From NCBI GenBank assembly GCA_023213315.1, contig JAKCPI010005713.1:1-64000 (forward strand): a stretch of 64,000 bases of DNA. Reading direction: 5' to 3'. Below are positions 10,712 through 21,900 of this stretch, piece after piece. Each line of letters opens with the position of its first letter. Within the stretch, counting starts at the first letter, position 1. The notes below the pieces were generated by a model. It worked only from the letters and a program-made list of their open reading frames with translations. It was not told the DNA's origin and ran no database searches. The stretch is from Euborellia annulipes. Its lineage: Eukaryota; Arthropoda; Insecta; Dermaptera; Anisolabididae. The position numbers and the translations under genes are program-made.

Positions 10712-11021
10712 AATAGGCCGGGTGGGCGTGACGACTTCGGGCTGAGATGTTGATTTATAAAAATTTTTTTTTTGTTGTTTTGCTCTTCTTTTAATTTGTT
10801 TTTTTTTTGGGGAGTAATATTCCGGGGGAATTAGTTTATGTAGTTTGAAAAAGTAAATAAAGGAACGTAGCTCCTAGACTAGTAACTGATAATCCAAAAA
10901 GAATTGGCAAAATTGTGGCTTTTAAATCACTCATTATTAAATTTTTTTTGTTGTAGGAATTTGGTTTTTGGTGGGGGTATATGGATGGAACTTCGGTTTA
11001 GGATCGGGTGTCCGTATTACA
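10712..11021 (+). mobile_element. Family B internal region, truncated
   Basis: Parallels 25033-25347 (phrases ttccgggggaattagttt, acgtagctcctagact and atggatggaacttcggttta) and stops at gtgtccgtattac. From there copy 3 continues into its non-coding region while this copy passes into another LTR. Confidence 0.7.
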
Positions 11022-11417
11022 TTAAAATAAATGTAAATAACCAAACTTGCAATAACCCCATAAGAAGTGCCGAATTTGCAGGGCACATGTATAGAAAAAG
11101 CAAGGATGGCGTTATAACCAGGCCTATAAAAGGTTAGGTCACCGCATCGTCCTTAGTCTTATAAATGAATTCGTACAATGAATTAGTCCTTAGATTGACT
11201 CAGGATTGACGTAACATTAGTGTCGGAGTAGTTAAACCTTAGATTGATGTTGTACTTTATACTTGTCCAAAAATCTAATGTATCTTATGGGAGTTGCGAG
11301 ACCAAAAGGCAAAGAATTAGCCTGAGCAAAATTGTTTAATTTGGAAATTATGTTTTTGGTCTATTCAGCTAAATTAAATCAGCAACGGACAACACAACTT
11401 GTTATGGATCCTCACTC
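11022..11417 (+). mobile_element. LTR fragment related to family C (TATA and R region)
   Basis: Contains cctataaaagg with a following gtcaccgcatcgtcctta segment and a tagtgtcggagtagttaaacc segment. These align loosely with 16700-16800 of LTR C. Neither end is clear. Confidence 0.45.
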
Positions 11418-12245
11418 ACACAAAAAAAATAAAATAAAAATAATAATAATATCGACTTAGAAATATTTTATATGAATATCTAATTGCATTAGTCATTGAC
11501 ACTTGCTTCTCTCTCTCTCTCTCGTAACAATAAATATGAATCATAATCTCTCGATCTTCTTATCTAAAGAATAGTCCTTTTCAAGCAATTAAAGAAACGA
11601 TTAATTAATAGATTTGTTTACTGAAGAATGATTCACTATATTTTCACGCAATTAAAGAACAATTAAAAGACAGTGTCCAGACAGACTCATGGCTTTTCTA
11701 GACAAGAATTTAATAAATAAATTCTTCTTATATTTAACAAATGCAGGTGTTCGGTGTCATATACCACGACCGGATGCCTAGAAGACTAAAATTCGAAACC
11801 CATCCCAGATTCTATGAGAAATTAATATAATATTCTCAACTCAATATCATCTGAAATAATTTTCTCATGTGAAGAAAATTCAAGATGTACAAAGTCCACT
11901 CGAAATCGTCGCCGCAAGACGACAAAAGGGACTATATAAAGCCCAGAGAGCAAGCAAGAGACAATATACCTCCTGGGTGCATACGAATAACGATTCTAAT
12001 AACAAACTTTTATAACAAGCTCTTATTGTCAAACTATATTTTTAAACTTGTAAAATTTGTATACTCCATAGTTAAAACTTTTAATAAATTGAATTCAAAT
12101 AAATTCAACGTCTTATTTCTATACTTTGGGGAAAGTCTAAATCCTCTGGTGGCGGCAACTATCATAAAGAACATTCCATAAAACATCAAGAACAACAAGC
12201 CCACAAAAGTGGTGTGCAGCGTTGGAACATCGACCAGAGCACAAC
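11418..12245 (+). mobile_element. LTR family A, longest copy
   Basis: Shares its first ~520 bp with 8268-8785 and a middle part with 19180-19440. A TATA box (TATATAAA at 11933-11940) sits in a conserved context. A PBS-like TGGTGGCAGC starts at 12246, which marks the LTR end. The internal leader and gag follow downstream. Confidence 0.65.
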
Positions 12246-12246
12246 T

Positions 12247-12556
12247 GGTGGCAGCTAAAACCCGAACATACAGACGCCGAAGACAGAGGCATTTTCAGAA
12301 AATTACCAGGGTTAGCTAGAAATGAATACAGTAAGTCACGGCTACTTTTCTTAACTACGACTTGGCCAACATGCGGTATAACGTTCGCTTAACTCACAAA
12401 CGGTGGCAGCTAAAACCCGAACATACAGACGCCGAAGACAGAGGCATTTTCAGTAAAATTACCAGGGTTAGCTAGAAATGAATACAGTAAGTCACGGCTA
12501 CTTTTCTTAACTACGACTTGGCCAACATGCGGTATAACGTTCGCTTAACTCACAAA
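12247..12556 (+). repeat. 155-bp tandem duplication at the LTR A primer-binding site
   Basis: The segment starting ggtggcagctaaaaccc occurs at 12247 and again at 12402, with near-identical bodies. The PBS-like motif is therefore doubled. The copies differ by an extra A/T at the cattttcag junction. Confidence 0.85.
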
Positions 12557-13150
12557 CGCTGCCCTGTAAATGTAAGCGAATATGTATTGTAACTGGATCA
12601 AAATATCGAAGCTCTAATTTTTAATTTTTTTTTATTCATAAATCGAATTTTTTGAATTTCGAAACATAAGGAGTCATGAATTAGTTAAAGTGTCAAGAGA
12701 AAGGGAACAGGGAGTCGAGATCGGTTTCCCCCTTAATGGACACAAAAAAAAACCAAAATTGTGAGGCAAGTGAATTAAATCAAATATAAAAAAAATTGTA
12801 CAACTAATTACATGACTACCATCTCAATAAAGTAAAAATCGAATTATCTAATTTAAAAATTAGTTTTCTCTTCAACTCTTTAATTATTAGTCGACCTTAG
12901 AAAAAAAGGAAAAAAAAATCCTAAATAACAACCTCCTCGTAGGCGGATTTAGGAACGGAGTGCAACAAGGACCAACTGTCGAAATAATTAGAGAGAAGAA
13001 GAGTGGAGGTCCCGACCAAATTAACGTCCAAGGTAACAAGGCGGTAAATTTAAATTCTCTAATTTAAAGTTAATATCCACGTTACATCTGGAGGTCCCAC
13101 CGAGATTTAAAACTTATTTAACAAGAACTATAGGAGCTAAATTAAGAAAA
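12557..13150 (+). other. Leader region of LTR element A
   Basis: AT-rich, no coding sense. It lies between the duplicated PBS and the gag-like frames. Confidence 0.4.
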
Positions 13151-14708
13151 ATGAATGAAGAGAAGAAAGCGGAAACAGTGGAAGACAAAACGGAAGGTCA
13201 GATCGAAAATAAAAAAGAATTTGAAATAAAAGAGGGTTTAGGTGATAACAAGGAAGAAAAACTTGAAAATGAAGGAGATAAGTTGTTTAAGCTACAAACG
13301 CTGCCCATCGAGTTATTAGAACACGGATCTCCATCGAAGGACTCAGTACTGATGTCTTCAGATGCATATGGAACCTTCCAAGTTTTACTTAACCAACAAA
13401 AGATTGATTTTGAAGAGAAAATAGACCATATGTTTGAGGAAAAAGAAGGAAGGCGTAGACAAGAAAAGAAAGAAAAAGAAGAAAGGCGAAAAAGAGAAAA
13501 GGAGGAAGAAGAATAAGCATAAAAGGGAGAAGGAAGAAAACACCAGGGCCTTACTTGGAATACAACAATTTTTAGAAAGAGTTGATAGAGATAATAGACA
13601 AATTAAAACTGATGTTCAACAATTACAAAAAGAAGTGGAAACAGTCAGTATAGAACCCCATAAACTGAAGGAAGAAACAAATAATATTAAACAAAACCTG
13701 ATAGCTAATTAAGTATCAACTACTAACATAGAGCACCGAGTAGGAACCGTGGAAAGAAATCAGGAACAAATACAAGGCGAAGTTAAGGAGTTGACAAAAA
13801 AAGATTGCCTATAACCGCCACGGAACAAATAAAGGAACATATTAGAACTATTGTTGCACAAGAAGCTGCCCTCCAATCCAATTATCAACCGAGTCATGGA
13901 CCAGTATATGTCACGGCATCACCTCACATGGAATTAAGGAATCAGATACGGTATAGAGGTAAAGACGACTGGAAAACTCACCCTATGGAATTATGGGAGC
14001 GATTCGAGCCAGTAGCGGCAAGAATCAACAATCAAAATCACAATATATGGAGAAGGAAAAAGTGCAACTGTTTAAGGAATGCTTGTCACAAGGGGGGCTC
14101 TGGATTAGTTCTTGGCTCGGGGAATGGAGTTTTCCACTCTCCGTCAATTAAAAGAAGAATTCTTTAAACAATTTTGGGGCAAATCGGAACAAGGAGAACT
14201 CCTAGGCAAACTTCACACCGGACAATTTCAGAACCGATATGGGGAAACCCGTATGCAGTATTTCCATCGGTGGCTACGTTGGAGTAAGTTTCTTACATCC
14301 TTTGAATACACGCCATCCGAAATTGTCCAATATTTGAAGAAACAGTTTCTACATCAATACAAAACTGTACTAAGCGCAGCCGACAATACTGTTGAAGCAA
14401 TGGGAAGGGTTCTGACTGCAGCAGATGAAGACTCTCCGGTAGAAAGAGTGAGATTTAATATTCCCCGAGACCACCCAGAAAATATTAGTAATCACAATTT
14501 CACTCGATCACCAGGAATGAGCCGAAACCAGTCCAGAAGACCAGTGGCTGCTGTACGAACAATTCCAGTGCAAAATACAACACCAACTACAGGAATGGCT
14601 AGCGAAACCATAACTCACCGAATAATACCTTTACCAACAAACCACAGTGCGACAGGGTTGCTAACAAGAGCACAACCGTCGGAAAACCAGACGAGAGGAA
14701 GTTTGTAG
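13151..14708 (+). pseudogene. Gag-like polyprotein of LTR element A, broken by frameshifts
   Basis: Successive overlapping frames carry one protein-like sequence. 13151-13516 is a very acidic/basic N-terminal part ending in a Glu/Lys/Arg-rich coiled coil. 13434-13712 continues the coiled coil in the next frame and ends at TAA. 13805-14167 and 14112-14708 give a Gag-like block (LKEEFFKQFW, then YFHRWLRWSKFL, then KKQFLHQYKTVLSAAD) followed by a Ser/Thr/Asn-rich tail. At least three frame changes and one in-frame stop make it non-functional. The W/F spacing resembles Ty3/Gypsy-type Gag capsids of arthropod elements; the assignment is by pattern only. No zinc knuckle or protease follows before the LTR B fragment begins at 14822. 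Confidence 0.6.
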
Positions 14709-14821
14709 GTTGGGAGACTTCCTCCAATTCGTCGAAAGAAACATGTTTTGCAGAGATCGAAGAGAGACAGGACAGGGTATCCTGTTGTTGGTTACAGATT
14801 AACTTAAACAACATCTTCGAT

Positions 14822-15276
14822 GACAAGAGAGAGAGAGAGAAAAATCAGAGGATACATTTTTGTTGTCTTTATTCCTTCCCCGGAAGGGAGTGTCGGAAAT
14901 TCGCGAGGGTGAGAAATTTCGTTTTTTTCTTTTTGGGTTTATCTCTCGCAACCTAGCGAGGGGAGGGGAAAACTAGGTTTTTATAATTTTGTTTTTATAA
15001 TTTCTTTCTCTATCTCTGCCTCGGTCCTGTTGTGTTTTTTTTATTTTTATTTGTATGTTCACTTTTAAATTGTTGTCTTAATTTCTTTTTTATATAAATA
15101 CTTATTAAATTTTATTTAAACTTCATTCACAAAATTTGTTTTGTTTCTTTAACAAAGTAGAGTTTCCACCCCAAATTTCATCCACCATCTAGGTAGCGGA
15201 GGACACACCGGCTTCGAAGTAGACGTCGCCGGTCGGACCGTAAGGTAAGAACACCACCCACGGAGTCGAGAGTTAC
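14822..15276 (+). mobile_element. LTR family B, 3' part only
   Basis: Follows 9440-9835 closely: (GA)n, then tccccggaagggagtgtc, then agagtttccaccccaaattt and ggtcggaccgtaaggtaag. It ends at gtcgagagtt without the intact TTTACA. The first half of the LTR is missing. Confidence 0.75.
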
Positions 15277-15650
15277 AATATAAACATCCTGCACTCGGAC
15301 TCTTTTTCAAAAATAAGATAAGCAACTGACCCAGCTAAAATTGCGCACACAAAGAGAGTGATGATTTGTCGTCTCTCTCTAAAGTTAATAAAAGGCCCAA
15401 GACGCAAGGGCGGGATAGCTTATACCAGTGCGAACACCACACTATTAACATCAACGGTGTATTGACTACCAACAATCAATTTACAATTATTTTCTACCAA
15501 TCATTTTTACTTATTTCAATTGTAATCAACTGTATTTTTATTCAATTATTAATTTATTAAAATCATTAAAATACAATCAAGTGTACTTAATTGACACCCC
15601 GTTCTTCAACTCTTTAAGAGAAGGTTCTCAGGTACCTGTAATTACCTGGG
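15277..15650 (+). mobile_element. Putative LTR end with adjacent PBS
   Basis: Sequence ends in attacctggg, followed by TGGTGGCAG at 15651-15659. This is the same PBS core as after LTR A and LTR C. The start of this LTR is not clear. Confidence 0.35.
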
Positions 15651-15725
15651 TGGTGGCAGTGGAATACCAACAGTAACGTCGAGTCTCAACAACGTCTCAA
15701 CAATCAATTAATTAAAAGAATATAG

Positions 15726-16304
15726 TTGGGGCTCATCACAACAATGATGGTCAGCAGTGAGAATAAACAAGCTCACAACATATGTAATGGATTATCGGAG
15801 AAGAAAATTTTATTAAAATCTAAATTATCTGGTATTATTGAAATTCCATCTCATTGCGAAATATACTCTCCCAACTCTATTATTCGACCATCAAAAACAA
15901 TTTTTAATACAGGACTTGTAACAAATTATTTATCAATTCGAAATTTTGTACCCCAAGTTTCTGATTTAAATGAAAAAATTTCCTTCACAAAATTTAAAGC
16001 GATTGTAACTGATCATGAAAATGAGATCGAATTATTGAATCATGCTAGTGAAGGTATAAAGACATTAAGGGAATAGGAAAGATTATATAACAACAATAAT
16101 AATCATCATAAGTCTTTTGTAATCAATGTATCTTTATTTACTATTTTTATTATATTTTTGATTGTAATAATTTTTATTGTAATAAGAAAGAAAATTTTCA
16201 ATTTAATTTGTAAAAAGGAGAAGGTGGAAAGTACAAGAAGTTCACCTTCCCCACGACATGTTTTTGGTAGAATTGAAAGTCAAGGGTCTGTGATGCCCGC
16301 CTAA
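15726..16304 (+). pseudogene. Retroelement env (F-like fusion glycoprotein) C-terminal relic
   Basis: An open frame runs from about 15745 to a TAG at 16074-16076. The same frame then continues for 75 more codons to TAA at 16302-16304. After the TAG it encodes an Asn-rich stalk, one strongly hydrophobic membrane segment (about 16107-16180), a basic stop-transfer cluster and a short cytoplasmic tail. The part before the TAG has the spaced cysteine and hydrophobic pattern of the F-like Env of insect errantivirus-type Gypsy elements. The reading frame ends inside the start of the following LTR C, as is usual for env in such elements. The N-terminal part, including the fusion peptide, is missing here. 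The break is the single amber codon plus the N-terminal truncation. Confidence 0.6.
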
Positions 16305-16918
16305 TATAAAAAAAAATATATTTAATTAATAATTATATTTCATATGTTGTTTAATATAAAGACGAATGAGTCACCGCACAAGTGCGAGCGAAGTCAAGGA
16401 TCGTATATCTGCGGACGCTAAGGTAAACGGAAAGAGAATAACAACTTAGGTTGCTATCTCACAACTAAAAACAACACCTGCAAGTATGCAGATTCCAAAG
16501 GAAATAAGTGATCGCAAATCGCTGACGGTATGTCTGGATCTCAAATGAATAACAAACTCAAATTACTGCAAAACCAGCAGGAGAAAGAAATATATGATAT
16601 CCTTCCCATGAGTAAGAATAGCAAAATGGGCAGTAATATAATGACGATCGCTGACTTTGCTAGCACGTGTAAGAAAACAATATAGGATGACGCGGATTCA
16701 AGCTATAAAAGCTGAGGTCGCCTCATCCTCTTCAGTTAGTCCTATGAAAGACGCCTGACACATAACATCAGTGTCAGAGCAGTTAGTCCCTAGTTTGACT
16801 TAGTACACACAACATCTGTGTTATTTGTACAATTAGCAACCAATAAAACTTGTCTAAAATTAACAACATAGTTTCATTTATAAAAGAAAAGGTCCCTAGC
16901 AACCTAAGGAACGCTAGG
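16291..16918 (+). mobile_element. LTR family C (full-looking copy)
   Basis: Starts at tgatgcccgcctaatata, overlapping the env stop, and ends before a TGGTGGCAG PBS at 16919-16927. TATAAAA at 16704-16710 is followed by ttcagttagtcc, a gypsy-like initiator. AATAAA lies at 16842-16847. Partial copies are at 19532-19730 and 21606-21900. Confidence 0.7.
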
Positions 16919-17008
16919 TGGTGGCAGCCGGTAATACGCAAAAGAAATCATCCGTAGTGCACCCAACAGGTCTGTAAACCCCTGACTTTCATCTTGAAGA
17001 GGGGGGTA

Positions 17009-17424
17009 TGTTGTGCCATTGCGACTTTTGAAGAGGGGGGTATGTTGTGCCATTGCGACTTGCCAAATTATTTAATATCCAAAATCAATACATATTTTTT
17101 TCTTTATTAAATACTTTAGATAAATAATATAATAAATCCTGACTAAACAGAAATTGAACACTTCCGTTGTTCAAACAAAGTCGCAATCGACAGCACATCC
17201 CTGGGAAAGAGCCCTACACGCGCTATCTTTCCCCCACTCCTGTGACCATGCGAAAGCAAAGACACGAGTGGAGACGACTCCTTAGAGAATATTTGACTTT
17301 CACCCTGTACACATTATATCACCCTTTCGGCCCAACCTGTATCAAAATTATAATTAGTTAATAAATTGTTTCTTTAAAATTAAATAATTATTCTTCTCAC
17401 TCAACCCTCAACCCAACCACAACA
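17009..17424 (+). mobile_element. LTR family D with duplicated polypurine-tract junction
   Basis: The LTR runs 17043-17424, from TGTTGTG to CACAACA (a 7-bp terminal inverted repeat). Directly upstream lies a polypurine tract, tgaagaggggggta. The tract plus the first bases of the LTR (TGTTGTGCCATTGCGACT) is present twice, 34 bp apart (LTR starts at 17009 and 17043). AATAAA lies near 17360. No coding partner of this family is recognised. Confidence 0.6.
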
Positions 17425-18015
17425 AATGCAATTCGGCAAGGCGGGCCATCCAGCAGCAGAGGTTTGATGGAGAGCAACAATACAGTCATCCTAGCCAAAG
17501 GCAAAATCAAGGAGCAAGTTTTCATATGAAAACCCAAAAGACATCACGGGTCGCGACTTTGAGCCGCAAGTACACTAGTGTAAATCCAGATCTCCAAATA
17601 CAGTGAGTGAAAAGAATACATATATAATCAAAGTGAATCCAAAAGTCAATAAAAAGTGAATAATTAAATAGTTAATTAATTAACAATTAATTAAATTAAT
17701 AAAAGTGTGTTAAAATCACACTAAAAGATAAATAATATTATTAAAAATAATAAAAAGAATAAGATAATAAATAATCGAGTGATAAATAGATCATAGTATA
17801 AGTAAATATTTTAAATAATACAGAGATATACTAATAAAATAAATAAAAGGATTCACATTATTATCATAATATAGTATTCACTTATAAAAGAAAATTCTTG
17901 CACTGAATTAAATAAAAAGATCAGAAATAAGATCATAATAATAGAAAATAAAATTCCTTATAAGGAGAAAATATAGTTCAAAATTACTAACAGTGCAGAA
18001 AACCAAATTACAAAT
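17425..18015 (+). other. AT-rich leader with a repeated motif
   Basis: Contains gcgggccatccagcagcag at 17441, repeated with one change near 19491 just before LTR C. The rest is AT-rich and precedes the gag relic, so it is probably the untranslated leader of element C. Confidence 0.4.
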
Positions 18016-18400
18016 ATGGCAGAATTAAAAGTCGACTGTATTCCCGAATACAGTGGAGACAAATCAAAATTACACAAATTTTTAACATGTTGCGATGTCA
18101 TGGCTGACACATATCAGAAAGTAGAGGATCAATAAGATGTTACTAAACATAATAAAATCCCGATTATCAGATAGAGCTTACGACTCTATAAAATACAAAA
18201 CGTATAATAGTTGGACTGAATTAAAAACCATTCTAAAAAACCAATTCACAGAAAAACGGACTTCAGAATCAATTATCCAAAGTTTAAGCCAAATTTACCA
18301 GGGCCAAAATGAGGACGTACAAACAAATTATACATAAGAAATTTGCTATCTCTTACCAAATCAAATTCATAAATAATGAATTTATTCTTTAACTTTAACT
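18016..18400 (+). pseudogene. Gypsy/errantivirus-type gag fragment (element C)
   Basis: ATG at 18016 opens a frame beginning MAELKVDCIPEYSGDKSKL and stops at TAA 18133-18135. A +1-shifted frame (18137-18337) continues with LLNIIKSRLSDRAYDSIKY and a NQFTEKRTSESIIQSLSQI block. This is the capsid-like region of arthropod Gypsy Gag, where paired amphipathic helices precede an FTEKRT-type motif. After 18340 the match decays. One stop, one frameshift and truncation make it a relic. The link to the env and LTR C nearby is inferred from family type. Confidence 0.6.
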
Positions 18401-19179
18401 TCAATCGTGTGTTAGTCAGTTGTCTACCCTTATTAAGACAAAATTAAACAAGTTAATTAAATTTCAAAATAAAAAATAAATAAAACTTCGATATTAAATA
18501 ATAATTTACTTTTTTTTTATCAAACACTTAGAATCAGATGCTATTTAGCCTTGAAATTTAAGACTTCAATATATCAAGGAAAGAGAACAAAGAGAGAAGA
18601 GCTTATTCAGTCGTTTACATTTAAAGAAATTGATATTAATATGCATTTATTTTTTTAATGCCTTATTTTTATTAAAACTAATTAACTTAGTCAAACAAGA
18701 TTAAATAAATACAAAAATGCATTCGTTACAAAAAAAAAGGATAGCGACCACGAGTTACCCGAGCTAGAGAGTGCTCCTCGTACCCCCCCCCCCCCCCATT
18801 TCTCTTTGTCCTGGTACGAGTGCTCACTCCCTCTCAACAATTCCTCTCCAAGCCTACCGGCTCAGTGGTGCGGGTCGGAGGCTCACCCCTTCCTTTGGGA
18901 AGTTCCAATTGAAAGCATAATTATCTCCTCCATATTATGGAAAAAGTTATGATAAATCTCCTCTGATTGTGTTGATTTTCTACCCATCGATGCAGCTTGA
19001 GTAGTGGCTCTTTCTTCAGAGATAGAAAGTTTAAGATTAACAGAAAACGATCGGTTCTACCAAAGATTTTATCCACATTTATTTGAGGTTCTTAAAATAA
19101 GCATACGTGCTCTATGTCTTGCAAGCAAATGAAAATCCATTCAGACTTATAAGTTATTTTCCACTATATAAACATAAAC
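18401..19179. other. AT-rich DNA with a C tract
   Basis: No gene seen. A run of about 14 C is at 18784-18797. The phrase gcgaccacgagttacccgag (about 18745) recurs with two changes near 58040, which suggests an uncharacterised repeat. Confidence 0.35.
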
Positions 19180-19440
19180 TCTATGAGAAATTGATATAAT
19201 ATTCGCAATATCATCAGAAATAATTTTCTCATGGGAAGAAAATTCAAGATGTACAAAGTCCACTCGAAATCGTCGCCGCAAGGTGGCAAAAGGGACTATA
19301 TAAAGCCCAGAGAGCAACAAACCTCCTGGATCCATACGAGTAACGACTCTAATATTTGTTATTACAGACGCCGACGACAGAGGCATTTTCAGAAAATCAC
19401 CAGGGCTAGCTAGAAATGAATACAGTAAGTCACGGCTACT
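19180..19440 (+). mobile_element. LTR family A fragment
   Basis: Repeats the atgagaaattgatataatattcgc to gggactatataaagccc segment and then the gacgccg-acagaggcattttcag segment found at 12270 and 12430, with a deletion between them. Confidence 0.65.
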
Positions 19441-19531
19441 TTTCTTAACTACACAAGCTCAATTGAATAAATTTTATATAAATTAAAAGGCGGGCCTTCC
19501 AGCAGCAGAGGTTTGATGGAGAGCAACATGT

Positions 19532-19730
19532 AGTGCCCGCCTAATATAAAAAGAAAATTATTATTATTATATATTTTATATGCTGTATTAATATAAAGAC
19601 AAACAAATGAGTCACCGCACAAGTGCGAGCAAAATAAGGGATCCGATATCTGTTGACGATAGGTCTAGACGGGAGAGAATAACAACTCAGGTTGCTATCT
19701 CGCGACTAGAGACAACACCTGCAAGTATGT
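19532..19730 (+). mobile_element. LTR family C fragment fused to pol
   Basis: Begins agtgcccgcctaatata as at 16291 and runs to ctgcaagtatg. At about 19730 it passes directly into RNase H coding sequence instead of continuing as in the other two copies: a deletion junction. Confidence 0.6.
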
Positions 19731-20248
19731 TGCCTATAAGTTATGCAAGCAGAACATTAAACCAAGCGGAGATGCGATATTCCACTATAGAAAGAGAACT
19801 ATTGGCTAAAGTGTGGGCTTGTAAACATTACTGAAAAAATTGTGAACGTTGCCAAAAGAACAAAGCAACGGGTAAAGTAAAGTTACCAATGGAGATATCA
19901 GATTCGCCAAATGAGACTTGGGATAAATGTGCAATTGATATAGTGGGTCCATTACCAGAAACAAATTTAGGGAATAAGTACATATTAACATTCCAGGATA
20001 ATTTTTCGAAATATTTGATAGCGGTGCCAATATAATCACAAGACGCGGCAACATAGGCAGAAAATATGGTGACGGAAATAATTTGTAAACATGGAGTACC
20101 TAATACTATCTTAAGTGATCAAGGAACGAACTTTTTGAGTGAATTATTCAAAAACGTATGTAAATTATTGAAGATTAAGAAGAGAGTGCAATTTGAGGTA
20201 AAAAGGGGAGCAAATAGGCAAGATCAGGATAAGATGTTGAAGGTTTAA
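19731..20248 (+). pseudogene. Gypsy-type pol relic: RNase H start joined to integrase
   Basis: The frame opens with the conserved start of Ty3/Gypsy RNase H ([12 protein letters not shown], then [14 protein letters not shown]). After an in-frame TGA at 19832-19834 the same frame encodes CERCQKNK, the end of the integrase zinc finger, and the integrase core with its first Asp in IDIVGPLP and second Asp in LSDQGTNF. Two more stops (TAA and TAG, about 20034-20057) interrupt the core, and the catalytic Glu region is missing. Most of RNase H and the HHCC start are deleted. The piece is dead; the type assignment is firm because both domains are characteristic. Confidence 0.75.
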
Positions 20249-20488
20249 AATTGTTCCAGATGTCCCAAGAAAGAAGAAAAGTTTGGAAGTCATGGGAAGA
20301 AGGAGAACAAGATATCATAGATTTCTGGGAGGATGTGAGACAAGGAGATGATCGCAATAAATTATACAAGATTTGAAAGAAGACGTAGAAGACATACTAC
20401 TGTTTAAATCAAATTCGGACCGGGGAAATTTGTCCAGCGTTAATATCACCTAAGGAATTAATAGGCCAGCTGAAGCTAGCTGGCGCGG

Positions 20489-20849
20489 CGGGTCGGAGGG
20501 GCTGCCGCTACCGGAGAAGGCGGGGTTAGCTGGCGAGAGATGCCACGGCTGCGGTGGGGTGGGGCATTTCGTCCGCCAGTGCCCGGAGGCGAGATGCTAT
20601 AATTGTGGCGAGAAGGGGCACCTGGCGAGGGGTTGCTCGCGGGGTGGAGACTCGGAGGGTGCGGCGGGGGTTTGTTATGAATGTGGGGGCCGGGGACATT
20701 TCGCTCGGAATTGTCCCAGTCGGTGGCGGCGTGACACGAAGAGGCGGGGTCAGGGGGACCCCGAGTTGAGATTCGAGGTGCAGCGGTCGAGCGGTGGGGA
20801 GGGGGCTCTCGCCTCAGGCGACGTCATGATAAGTTCGGATTCTGAATAG
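20489..20849 (+). pseudogene. Family B gag, C-terminal fragment with three zinc knuckles
   Basis: Starts abruptly inside the gene, corresponding to [10 protein letters not shown] before the first knuckle, and stays open to TAG at 20847-20849. Knuckles are [28 protein letters not shown] and CYECGGRGHFARNC. It ends VMISSDSE, the ending that copies 1 and 3 have lost by late frameshifts, so this copy shows the original C-terminus. The 5' three-quarters are absent; the junction near 20489 follows AT-rich unrelated sequence. Confidence 0.75.
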
Positions 20850-20884
20850 TGAGTGTGGGTGAGACGACCTCTGGTTGAGATGTT

Positions 20885-21604
20885 GGTGAAAAACAAAAGT
20901 CAGCGCAATTGCTTAGTTCAATCTCCTTTTAACCATACATGCTAAAATAAGCATTCTTGCATGAGAAACGTCATGTATTTCAAACACCAAATAAGTCAAA
21001 AGGAATACCTCAAGCACACACCTCTCCCCCCTGAACGGACTATATAATGTCCTATGTTCGGAGCGGAGACGAATTCCTACACCAAAACTCTGCCAGTTTG
21101 AATCCACGTCAAACGGGGGCACGGTTGCCATTCTTACCAAATTTATCAAAGTTTCATTGTACTCTCACATTCGACCCGGCTTTGGGATATCCATTTTTTC
21201 ACTTCCTTCCCACTAATAATTCACCCCCTCTTCACTTCACTTCACATCTTCCCATTTCACCTTGTTATTTATTATCTTTGTTAATAAAACCAATTAAAAA
21301 TACCCAAGCTTATTATTTACCCTCAAAAGTTTCCTCACACCCCCTTAGGCAATACAACAACTCGACCAGTGCTCAAACTCCAATTCTCTAACGCTATTTT
21401 TTTATTATTTTAATTATTATTCTTTCTTTTCTTTATTAAATTTTTATTTATCTTTATAACAAAATTTTTGTTTCATTGTAAGAATAGAGTTTCCACCCCA
21501 AAATTCATCCACATCTAGGTAGCGGAGAACACACCAGCTTCGGAGTGGGCGTCGTCCGGTCGGACCGTAAAGGTAAGAGAACCCACGGAATTGAGAATTT
21601 TACA
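20885..21604 (+). mobile_element. LTR related to family B
   Basis: TATA-like ggactatataatgtcc near 21039. The last ~120 bp (agagtttccaccccaa to gagaattttaca) match the LTR B terminus with substitutions. The upstream part is not recognisably B, so this is a diverged sister family or a recombinant. Confidence 0.55.
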
Positions 21605-21605
21605 C

Positions 21606-21900
21606 TGTATTAATATAAAGACAAATGAGTAACCGCACAAGTGCGAGCAAATTAAGGGATCCGATATCTGTTGACGATAGGTCTAGAAGGAAGAGAATAA
21701 CAACTCAGGTTGCTATCTCGCAACTTAAGACAACACCTGCAAGTATGCAGACTCTAATATCATCCATGGGAAATAAGCAATCGCATATCGCTGAAAATGA
21801 AATGTTATTCCGAAATTTAAAATCTTCTTATGACATTAATACATATACACCTGTCAACCAGGTAATAACCTACCTAAGTAGAAAACAAGAGGATTAAAAC
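21606..21900 (+). mobile_element. LTR family C fragment with a small open frame
   Basis: Follows the terminal TTTACA of the previous LTR. It carries the same segment as 16350-16500 and 19580-19730. A 90-codon frame (21625-21897, beginning MSNRTSASKLRDP) is open here and for its first ~40 codons in the 19607 copy. In the 16370 copy it is stopped. Confidence 0.5.
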
